A DNA stretch of 12,415 bases, taken from NCBI GenBank assembly GCA_011390695.1, contig JAABRW010000180.1, positions 1 to 12,415 of the forward strand, given 5' to 3'. Shown here piece by piece: positions 6,290 through 12,415 of this stretch (within the stretch, counting starts at the first letter, position 1; each line of letters starts with the position of its first letter). Position numbers and translations under genes: made by a program. Source of the DNA: Desulfotignum sp. (lineage in GTDB: Bacteria; Desulfobacterota; Desulfobacteria; Desulfobacterales; Desulfobacteraceae). The notes below the pieces were generated by a model, which had not been told where the DNA came from, searched no databases, and saw only the letters and a list, made by a program, of their open reading frames with translations.

Positions 6290-8248
6290 TTATCCAAATA
6301 TTTCCCGTAGTTTTCTGTCCAGGTCATTTATCACAAAAGGCTTCATTATCAGGCCCTTCACCCCGATGGAGGCCATTTTTTTATGGGTCATTATTTCACT
6401 GAAACCCGTACAGAGCAATATGGGAATATCAGGCCGTATTTTAAGCAGTTCGCCAGCCAGTTTGTCCCCGGACATTTTCGGCATGGCAATGTCCGTGATC
6501 ACCATGTCAAACCGGTCCGGATCTGCTGCGAACATCTCCAGGGCTTCGGTGCTGTCAATGCAGCCGGTTACCTGATACCCCAGACGGGACAGCAGCTGTT
6601 TTTCTATGGCAATCACCGGTTTTTCATCATCCACCAGAAGAATACGTTCTGATCCTCCCACCAGTGGTTCTTTTATCAGGGGTTCATTTTCTGCTGCACC
6701 ATTGCCCGTCACCGGCAGAAATACGTGAAATGCCGTTCCTTTGCCCGGCTCGGTCTGGACTTCCATTGTGCCGTTCATGTCTTTTACAATGCCGTGAACC
6801 ACGGACAGTCCCATGCCCGTGCCCTTTCCCTTTTTTTTTGTGGTAAAGAAAGGATCAAAAATTTTCTCTGCTGTTTCTTTGTCCATGCCTGTTCCAGTAT
6901 CTGTCACCGACAGGCGGGCATATGGCCCGGGATGTAAATCAGAGGAAACCGGATCAGAAGGGTTCACCTGGATCTCTTTGAGGGTGACAGTCAGTGTCCC
7001 CCCTTTTTCCGCCATGGCATGATAGGCATTGGTGGCCAGATTCATGATGATCTGATGGATCTGCACCGGATCGGCTTTCACAGGGCCGCAACCGGCATGC
7101 AGGCGCTGGTTGATGGCAATGGTGGTGGGGATGGTGGAGCGGATAAGCTTTAACACTTCCTTGACAATGGGCTGGATTTTCATTCTGGCCAGTTCATTTT
7201 TTTCCTGTCTGGAAAAGGCAAGTATCTGGCGCACCAGTTCCCTTGCCCGTATTGCACCGGTATGAATCTGTTCCAGGCTTTTTCTGAAAGGGCTGTCTTT
7301 GGGGATATCATCCAGCAGCATATCTGCATGCCCGATAATAGGGAAAAGAATATTGTTGAAATCATGGGCGATTCCCCCGGCCAGGGTGCCGATGGCCTCC
7401 ATTTTCTGGGCCTGCTGCAGGCGTTCTTCCGCCTGTTTTCTTTTGGTGATGTCGGATATGATGCCGTGCCAGAGGGTGGAGCCGTCCGGCATTCTTTCCG
7501 GGTGGGCCTGGGACCACCGCCACCGCAGGCCCTGCCGGGGGAGTACGACCCGGAATTCGCAGTAAAAGGTTTCCAGGGTATCGGCTGATTTTTGGATGGT
7601 ATTTAGGACATGGTTGTAGTCATCAGGATGCAGTCGCCCGTAAACCGGGGTTGCATCCTCTTTTACCTGTTCCGGTGTTACTTCATAGATATCTTTCATA
7701 CCGGGGCTGGCATAAGGGAATGCGGAACGTCCGTCCGGATACAGGCGGTACTGGTAAATGACCCCCGGCACCAGACGGGCCAGCCTGGATAACAGATCAT
7801 GGCTTTTTTTCAGCTGTTCCTCTGCCTGCCTGCGGCTGGTGACATCATGAACAATGGAATGCAGCAGCTCCTTGCCGCCCACCTCAACCTTGCTGCTGTA
7901 TACTTCGACATCCCGGACAGATCCATCTGCCAGGCGGTGGCGGAATTCAAAGTATGTCCGGTGAAGTGATCTGGCCTTGTCCATATGGGCATGTATTTGT
8001 TCCGGTGCAAGCGTATTGATATCCTGGATCCGCTTTTTCGTGAGGTCTTCAGGGGGCCAGCCGTAAAATTTTCCTGCCGCGGTATTGGCCTGGACAATAT
8101 CTCCCGTGTCCGGGTCAATGAGCAGCTTTACCGCAGCATGATTTTGAAATATGCTTCTGAATTGCTCTTCGCTTTTGCGCAGAGCCTCCTCTGTTTCAAA
8201 CGCCTGCTTCTGATTTTCAGATGGTGTATGCGTATGGTTACCGATCAT
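6290..8248 (-). CDS. Soluble hybrid histidine kinase, PAS-PAS-HisKA-HATPase-REC
   Basis: 652 residues from ATG 8248, which has AAAGGGA about 9 nt upstream. GTG 8266, in frame, would overlap the preceding stop as GTGA and is a real alternative. Two PAS domains (~27-140, ending HSIVHDVTSRRQAEE; ~155-270, ending GIISDITKRKQAEE) precede the kinase core: His295 in GGIAHDFNN, N-box MNLATNAYHA (402-411), TDTGTGMD (449-456), FDPFFTTK and GTGMGLSVVHG (476-486). The receiver (535-650) has Asp586 in ITDIAMPKM, a Thr in LLCTGFSE and Lys636. No membrane span. The second PAS is the PAS_3 kind, with RLHPDDY. It closely resembles the first kinase of the operon in core and receiver, so the two look like paralogues with different sensor parts. 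It lies 25 nt before the sigma-54 activator, its likely partner. Confidence 0.93.
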   Translation of the reverse strand: MIGNHTHTPSENQKQAFETEEALRKSEEQFRSIFQNHAAVKLLIDPDTGDIVQANTAAGKFYGWPPEDLTKKRIQDINTLAPEQIHAHMDKARSLHRTYFEFRHRLADGSVRDVEVYSSKVEVGGKELLHSIVHDVTSRRQAEEQLKKSHDLLSRLARLVPGVIYQYRLYPDGRSAFPYASPGMKDIYEVTPEQVKEDATPVYGRLHPDDYNHVLNTIQKSADTLETFYCEFRVVLPRQGLRWRWSQAHPERMPDGSTLWHGIISDITKRKQAEERLQQAQKMEAIGTLAGGIAHDFNNILFPIIGHADMLLDDIPKDSPFRKSLEQIHTGAIRARELVRQILAFSRQEKNELARMKIQPIVKEVLKLIRSTIPTTIAINQRLHAGCGPVKADPVQIHQIIMNLATNAYHAMAEKGGTLTVTLKEIQVNPSDPVSSDLHPGPYARLSVTDTGTGMDKETAEKIFDPFFTTKKKGKGTGMGLSVVHGIVKDMNGTMEVQTEPGKGTAFHVFLPVTGNGAAENEPLIKEPLVGGSERILLVDDEKPVIAIEKQLLSRLGYQVTGCIDSTEALEMFAADPDRFDMVITDIAMPKMSGDKLAGELLKIRPDIPILLCTGFSEIMTHKKMASIGVKGLIMKPFVINDLDRKLREIFG

Positions 8249-8262
8249 GTGTATTTTCCCTT

Positions 8263-9651
8263 TCACATTTCATCAGTTTCCCTTTTATCAGGCAGGGCCT
8301 GATCTGTCTTGTCTGTCACCGGCAAAAAAAACATGATCCTGGTCCCCCTGCCGGGTCTGGTTGCCACGGTCATGCAGCCGCTGTGGGTTTTCACGGCCCC
8401 TAATGCAACCGGCAGCCCCAGCCCACGGCCGGTGAATTTGGTGGAATAAAAAGGCTCAAAAATCTTGTCAATATCATTTTCCGGGATACCCGGACCGGTA
8501 TCAGTTACTTCTATGCAGGCATAGTCTGTTTTGTCCGGCTGAAAATCCATTGGATACCGATGCGCTGTGGCAATTTCTGTGGAACAAACCCTGCGCATAC
8601 CCAGATAAACAGAACCTGTCTTATCACCCATGGCCTCCCAGGCATTGGTGACAAGAAACTCCAGGATCTGTTGTATCTGCCGGGCATTGGCTGTGACTGC
8701 GGGTCCGGTTTCCTGCAGATCAGCTTCCAGAATGATGTGTGAGGGCATATCAGCCTGAAGGGCCGACAGAAATCCTTTGCATGTCCGGGACAGGTCCAGC
8801 CGCTTCCGGGGGGCATTTGTCTGCCCCAGGTAGGCCAGCATCATGCTGCCCAGCTTTGAGGCACGGCGGGCCGCTTCCATGGCCTGGGTCAGGCTTGCTG
8901 CAGGTTCACAATCCTCCGGCAGATCGATCAGTGCCATGTCCAGGTTTCCCATAACAACCGTGAGCAGATTGTTATAGTGATGGGCCACTGCCCCGGCCAA
9001 CCGGCCCAGGCTTTCCGCCTTTTCCAGGTGAAGGATTCTGGCCTCCGCCTGTTTGGTTTCAGTGATATCGGTGACAATAAGGCAGAACTGGTCAATATCC
9101 GGTTTTCCCGGATATGTTTCCAAAGGAATAAACCGTGCCGCAAGCCTGGCATGAAACATGGAATTGCTGCCTTTGATGAGTCTGATTTCCATGGTTTTGT
9201 CTGCCGGATTTTTATAAAAAGCGGTGAACCGCGCCAGAAAAATGCCCTGGTCATCGGGCGCAATGAACCGGGAAAACGGTTTTCGCATCAGGTCATCCCG
9301 GTGCTTGTGAAGCATATCCATCATGGTCTGGTTGACATCAAGGACAATACCTGATTCATCGAGAATAATATAGCCGGCAGGGGCCATGTCAAAAAGCCGT
9401 GAAAACCGGGTGCGGGATTTTTCCAGTTCATCCAGCGACGTTCTCAATTCATCATTTTGTATTTCCAGTTCCGCCTGAAACACCTGTATGTCGTTTATCA
9501 ATTTCGTGATATCAGCTGAATCAATGTTTTTTACATCAACAGACTGGTTTTTGACAGCCTGTTCAGCCATTTCTTTCAACCGCTCAAACCATTTTTCCTG
9601 GGTATTATTCATCTTCCTGAATTCCCTTTTTTCAAATGTCTGGATATCCAT
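8263..9651 (-). CDS. Soluble PAS histidine kinase without receiver; unusual H-box
   Basis: 462 residues from ATG 9651, 5 nt after the upstream stop; ATG 9612 (residue 14) is an in-frame alternative with AAGGG 11 nt upstream. A coiled-coil lead (ELEIQNDELRTSLDELEKS) enters one PAS (~85-198, ending LIVTDITETKQAEA). The dimerisation helix reads GRLAGAVAHHYNN: His224 is the phosphorylation site, but the acidic residue normally next to it (AHDFNN or AHDYNN in the other three kinases here) is His225. The ATPase part is otherwise sound: TNAWEAM (335-341), TDTGPGIP (383-390), FEPFYSTK (398-405), GRGLGLPVALG (408-418). It ends with no receiver, so it would phosphorylate in trans or serve as a modulator or heterodimer partner for its neighbours. 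How the changed H-box alters kinase or phosphatase action is inference. Confidence 0.92.
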   Translation of the reverse strand: MDIQTFEKREFRKMNNTQEKWFERLKEMAEQAVKNQSVDVKNIDSADITKLINDIQVFQAELEIQNDELRTSLDELEKSRTRFSRLFDMAPAGYIILDESGIVLDVNQTMMDMLHKHRDDLMRKPFSRFIAPDDQGIFLARFTAFYKNPADKTMEIRLIKGSNSMFHARLAARFIPLETYPGKPDIDQFCLIVTDITETKQAEARILHLEKAESLGRLAGAVAHHYNNLLTVVMGNLDMALIDLPEDCEPAASLTQAMEAARRASKLGSMMLAYLGQTNAPRKRLDLSRTCKGFLSALQADMPSHIILEADLQETGPAVTANARQIQQILEFLVTNAWEAMGDKTGSVYLGMRRVCSTEIATAHRYPMDFQPDKTDYACIEVTDTGPGIPENDIDKIFEPFYSTKFTGRGLGLPVALGAVKTHSGCMTVATRPGRGTRIMFFLPVTDKTDQALPDKRETDEM

Positions 9652-9656
9652 AATAA

Positions 9657-11627
9657 CTATTCTGCGCCATCCAGCACCTGCCTGACCATCTCAGCCAGTT
9701 TGGACCTGATCACCGGCTTCATCAAAAATCCTGTGATGCCCATGGCATCTGCTTTTTCTTTGTTAATCCTTTCACTGAATCCGGTGCAGATGATGATGGG
9801 GACACCAGGCCTGAGTGCAATCAGTTCTTTGGCAAGCTGGGTGCCGGTTAAATGCGGCATGTTCATGTCAGTGATGACCAGGTCAAACCGAGACGGATCT
9901 GTTTGAAATGCAGCCAGGGCATTTCGGCTGCTGGTAAAACAGGTGGTCTGGTATCCCAGTCGTTCCAGCATCTGTTTTTCCAGGTGAACAATCGGCTTTT
10001 CATCATCCACCAGCAGGATATGTTCCGTGCCTGTGGGAAGCGGGCTTATTTCTTTTTCAGTTTCAGGTTCCTGTGCCTTTTCCAGCAGGGGCAGATACAC
10101 ATGAAAGGTTGTGCCTTTGCCGAAGTCACTGAATACCCTGATTTCACCGCCACAGGATTTCACGATACCGTATACCGTTGCAAGGCCCAGGCCGGTTCCC
10201 CTTCCTTTTTCCTTTGTTGTAAAATACGGATCAAAGATTTTGCTGATAACAGCAGGGTCGATACCTGTGCCGGTATCGGAAACCGACAGCATGGCATACC
10301 GGCCCGGCGTCAGATCACCAACCGGATCATCGGCTTGATTCATATCCATTTCCGCAAGCTGAAGCGATATGGTGCCGCCGGCAGGTTCCACTGCATGAAA
10401 GGCATTGGTGATCAGGTTCATGGCGATCTGGTGGATCTGGGTGGGATCGGCCACCACCGGCCCGCAGTCGTTCTGTATATCCCGGGTTATTGTGATATCC
10501 GCAGGAATGGTGGCACGGCAGAGCTTTAACACCTCTTTGAGTACTTTCTGGATGTGAACCGGTATGCGATGGTGTTCCGACTGCCGGCTGAAAGACAGGA
10601 TCTGCTGGACCAGTTCTCTGCCCCTGGTGCCGGCGTGGAAAATTTCCTGTGCATTTTGATATTCCGGACTGCCCGGCGGAAAATCATCCATCATTATTTC
10701 CGACAGGCCGACAATGGGAAACAACAGATTATTGAAATCATGGGCAATGCCCCCGGCCAGGGAACCGATGGATTCCATTTTCTGGGCCTGGTGAAGCGTT
10801 TCTTGCATTTTTATGGTACTGGTGAGGTCTCTTTTGACGGCCACAAAGTTTGCGATTTCACCGCCAGGGTCAAACACGGGTGAGATGACCATCTCTTCGA
10901 TATAAAAAGAACCGTCTTTCCTTTTGTTGGTCATCCGGCCCTGCCAGGAACTGCCTGACAGGATGGTATGCCATAAACGGCGGTAAAAGGCGGTGTCCTG
11001 TTTGCCGCTTTTGAGAATGCGCGGGGTGGATCCGACCGCTTCTTTGACCGTGTACCCCGTAATTTGCTCAAACGCGGGATTGACATACTGGATGATGCCG
11101 TCAGTATCGGTAATCACAAACATTTCAGCAGCCTGTTCCACAGCAGACATAAGCCTTGCCCGCTCCGCTTCAGCCTTTTTCTGCTCGGTGATATCGACAA
11201 ATGTGGTCAAGTGCTGATTGTTTCCCGGCTGTAACGATATGAGGATATTTTTCGTTGTTTTGTCCTTGCAGAAGATCTCCACATCCATGGGTGGTGTGTT
11301 CAGTCCGGTTTCAAAGGCCTTGCGCAAATACTGGTCCCAGACAGCTAAGGTTTTTTCCCTGTAGCCTTTGTCCGGGTATGCTCTGGCAGCCCAATCTTCG
11401 ACTGTGGAAATATCGTTTTCCGTATATCCGAACATTTCTTTAAATCGCTGATTGAGCCGTAAAATATTACCCTTGCTGTCTAGTATGCCAATACCAACCG
11501 GCAGGTGTTCGATGATGTCATCAAGATTTTTTTTCTGGACCTGATGCTTTTTTTGGGTTTCTTCCAGGATTTTTTCAAGATCCTGAACCCTTTTTGCAAG
11601 TGCCTCGTATGAGGGTTTACCGGCCAT
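9657..11627 (-). CDS. Soluble hybrid histidine kinase, PAS-PAS-HisKA-HATPase-REC, first in operon
   Basis: 656 residues; ATG 11627 has AGGA about 8 nt upstream. The N-terminus MAGKPSYEALAKRVQDLEK forms a coiled coil typical, in my memory, of Desulfobacteraceae kinases. PAS1 (~33-148) ends TTFVDITEQKKAEA; PAS2 (~155-272) carries ITDTDGIIQYVNPAFEQITGY and ends AVKRDLTS. His296 lies in GGIAHDFNN; then N-box MNLITNAFHA (403-412), SDTGTGID (450-457), FDPYFTTK, GTGLGLATVYG (477-487). The receiver (535-654) has Asp587 in ITDMNMPHL, a Thr in IICTGFSE and Lys637. No membrane span. It heads a unit of three kinases and a sigma-54 activator on one strand, with 5 nt or less between the kinases. Confidence 0.94.
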   Translation of the reverse strand: MAGKPSYEALAKRVQDLEKILEETQKKHQVQKKNLDDIIEHLPVGIGILDSKGNILRLNQRFKEMFGYTENDISTVEDWAARAYPDKGYREKTLAVWDQYLRKAFETGLNTPPMDVEIFCKDKTTKNILISLQPGNNQHLTTFVDITEQKKAEAERARLMSAVEQAAEMFVITDTDGIIQYVNPAFEQITGYTVKEAVGSTPRILKSGKQDTAFYRRLWHTILSGSSWQGRMTNKRKDGSFYIEEMVISPVFDPGGEIANFVAVKRDLTSTIKMQETLHQAQKMESIGSLAGGIAHDFNNLLFPIVGLSEIMMDDFPPGSPEYQNAQEIFHAGTRGRELVQQILSFSRQSEHHRIPVHIQKVLKEVLKLCRATIPADITITRDIQNDCGPVVADPTQIHQIAMNLITNAFHAVEPAGGTISLQLAEMDMNQADDPVGDLTPGRYAMLSVSDTGTGIDPAVISKIFDPYFTTKEKGRGTGLGLATVYGIVKSCGGEIRVFSDFGKGTTFHVYLPLLEKAQEPETEKEISPLPTGTEHILLVDDEKPIVHLEKQMLERLGYQTTCFTSSRNALAAFQTDPSRFDLVITDMNMPHLTGTQLAKELIALRPGVPIIICTGFSERINKEKADAMGITGFLMKPVIRSKLAEMVRQVLDGAE

Positions 11628-11682
11628 AAGGCTTCCTTTTATTCATTTGTATCCAACATCCCAAGGTTGATTACTTTATCAA

Positions 11683-11696
11683 TTTTTTTAAAAAAA
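11683..11696. repeat. T7A7 palindrome upstream of the kinase operon
   Basis: Seven T followed by seven A, 56 nt upstream of ATG 11627. Beside it is a TTGAT-N6-ATCAA dyad (11667-11682), and a weak TTCCC/GGGAA stem (11708-11724) lies on the toxin side. The tract could be a curved or UP-like element for the operon promoter, or the T-run of a poor terminator for the toxin remnant. No convincing -35/-10 pair was found. Confidence 0.3.
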
Positions 11697-11739
11697 CCAT
11701 ATCATCTTTCCCGGTGTATGGGAATACGAAACAGCGGTT

Positions 11740-11922
11740 TTATGACAGGGCCTCACGTGTCAGGAATTGACAGATTTCGTCATTATCCGGTGATTTGCCC
11801 AAATATGCGACTGTCTGCGTCATATCGACATCTTTGAAATAGCACAGATAAAAATGGTTGAACACGGGCAGCAGTTGTGATGCCAGATGACGTTGGTCCG
11901 GGTTTAGAATGTTCTCATGCAT
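11740..11922 (-). pseudogene. AbiEii-type nucleotidyltransferase toxin, internally deleted remnant
   Basis: 60 codons from ATG 11922, which overlaps the stop of the upstream ORF by 8 nt (ATGCATGA), the layout usual for antitoxin-toxin pairs of this kind. Residues 1-26 (MHENILNPDQ... FNHFYL) match the start of AbiEii/DUF1814 nucleotidyltransferases, which normally continue with a GGTALAL motif and the catalytic acidic residues and run to some 200-300 residues. Here residue 27 on (CYFKDVD... EICQFLTREAL) instead resembles the C-terminal end of that family. The catalytic core is therefore missing, with the join near 11845, and the frame is kept. It should have no nucleotidyltransferase activity. 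The family match is from memory of the N-terminus; the deletion reading is inference. Confidence 0.6.
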
Positions 11923-12190
11923 GGCGGTCAAAATAGAGACGGAAAAAATGGATGGTCTGGGGCCGGTAATTGGTGCGGGGTCCTGCTGTCTGTCGGTCAA
12001 AAATCTGTTTCACTTCCTGAATGCCCCATTCATCGATCAATGCCAGGACATCATCCCAGTTGCCTCGGCTCAGGATGCCTTCCACCACGGATTTTTTTGA
12101 CAACCGTCTCCAGTCGCCTGCTCCCCACCATAAATGGGTCCGGGGCGCGACCAGGCGCTGATATTGTTTATGGGTCAAAGGTGCGTTCAT
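11915..12190 (-). CDS. Small antitoxin-like protein (DUF6922-like) paired with the toxin remnant
   Basis: 91 residues from ATG 12190 (94 from ATG 12199); neither has an SD. The part from LSKKSVVEGILSRGNWDD through DEWGIQEVKQIF to PQTIHFFRLYF follows the pattern of the short proteins encoded just before AbiEii nucleotidyltransferase genes: a helical EGILSRGNWDDVLAL segment, a (Y/W)G-x-x-x-(I/V)K segment and a closing R-T-x-x-F-F-x-L. I recall these as DUF6922. Its usual job would be to neutralise or regulate the toxin. With the toxin gutted it may be an orphan or a stabilising leftover. No DNA-binding motif is evident. It reads 37-46 nt downstream of the carbon-nitrogen hydrolase stop. Confidence 0.65.
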   Translation of the reverse strand: MNAPLTHKQYQRLVAPRTHLWWGAGDWRRLSKKSVVEGILSRGNWDDVLALIDEWGIQEVKQIFDRQTAGPRTNYRPQTIHFFRLYFDRHA

Positions 12191-12199
12191 AATAACCAT

Positions 12200-12229
12200 A
12201 TTATATCATTTATTCGGCATAAAATCCAA
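12200..12229 (-). promoter_or_regulatory. Possible sigma-70 promoter for the antitoxin ORF
   Basis: A perfect TATAAT (12205-12200) touches ATG 12199. TTGGAT (12229-12224) lies 18 nt upstream as a poor -35 (3 of 6). Initiation about 7 nt after the -10 would start RNA at or just before ATG 12190, giving a nearly leaderless mRNA, in keeping with the lack of an SD there. Confidence 0.4.
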
Positions 12230-12236
12230 CTGGTTG

Positions 12237-12415
12237 TTACCCGCCATCCGGCGTAAGATCCGGTTTCCAGAGTACCTCATACAGTTCTCTTCGCCGGCTT
12301 TTCAGGTTGCGCACACTGCCTTTCTGCCGCAGTTCTTTCAACAGGTCCAGATCCAGGTCCACCATCAGGGTCATTTCCGTGTTGGGGGTGGCTTCCGCGG
12401 CAATGGCATCATGGG
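12237..12415 (-). CDS. Carbon-nitrogen hydrolase (nitrilase superfamily), C-terminal end only
   Basis: The last 58 codons of a gene that starts beyond the right edge, stop TAA at 12239-12237. The sequence has the C-terminal signature of the nitrilase/amidase superfamily: a final strand with MTLMVDLDLDLL, then RQKGSVRNL and RRRELY. Family members hydrolyse non-peptide C-N bonds in amides or nitriles with a Glu-Lys-Cys triad; the triad lies outside the window, so substrate and activity cannot be judged. It is on the same strand as the antitoxin and toxin remnant, which follow after about 40 nt, so read-through is possible. The tail after RELY (about 15 residues) is short. Confidence 0.8.
   Translation of the reverse strand, partial: HDAIAAEATPNTEMTLMVDLDLDLLKELRQKGSVRNLKSRRRELYEVLWKPDLTPDGG

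Noticed and set aside
6265..6327. Longer start of the sigma-54 activator at ATG 6327
   Set aside because: No ribosome site, 38-nt overlap with the kinase, and 35 residues before the receiver strand; the 63 nt mostly encode the kinase C-terminus.
11920..12000. 86-residue version of the toxin remnant starting at 12000
   Set aside because: The extra 26 residues are the antitoxin gene read in another frame; similarity to the family starts at MHENIL, ATG 11922.

Overview
The window looks like a chromosomal piece of a sulfate-reducing deltaproteobacterium of the Desulfobacteraceae type. The evidence is roughly balanced base composition (judged by eye, not computed), a dense set of soluble PAS histidine kinases, and a kinase N-terminus of the 'KPSYEALAKRVQDLEK' kind that I associate with that family. 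The genus is not determined. About 95% of the window is two-component signalling. A small toxin-antitoxin remnant and the end of a nitrilase-family gene lie at the right edge.

Left block, minus strand (1-1696): a receiver plus coiled-coil protein (968-1696) is followed in the same reading frame, after one TGA, by a second protein of the same design (958 to beyond the left edge). The first receiver has all phosphorylation residues. The second has lost the phosphoacceptor Asp, the Thr and the Lys, and has no ATG/GTG/TTG start at its proper N-terminus. The best Shine-Dalgarno (SD) placement points to ATC.

Divergent region (1697-2054): an AT-rich spacer with an ATTGCA dyad, a 10-bp perfect inverted repeat and a possible 38-codon leader ORF that overlaps the start of the next gene.

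Plus-strand pair (2055-4767): a soluble hybrid kinase (PAS-HisKA-HATPase-REC), overlapped by a gene that joins a signal sequence and a truncated SBP_bac_3 solute-binding domain directly to a receiver. No membrane span or kinase core lies between them. It looks like a hybrid sensor kinase whose middle was deleted in frame.

Minus-strand operon (11627 to 4849), four tightly packed genes: hybrid kinase, kinase without receiver (H-box reads AHHYNN instead of AHDFNN), hybrid kinase, and an NtrC-type sigma-54 activator (REC-AAA+-Fis HTH). Gaps are 5 nt or less between the kinases and about 25 nt before the activator, so the set is probably one unit in which several PAS inputs converge on one sigma-54 output. 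None of the kinases has a membrane segment. No HPt protein is present.

Right edge, minus strand (11740-12415): a small antitoxin-like ORF (DUF6922-like) overlaps a 60-codon remnant of an AbiEii-type nucleotidyltransferase toxin that keeps only its two ends. A possible promoter sits almost on the antitoxin start. Upstream lies the C-terminus of a carbon-nitrogen hydrolase.

A common thread is partial loss inside otherwise intact neighbours: a dead receiver, a kinase-less sensor-receiver fusion and a gutted toxin.
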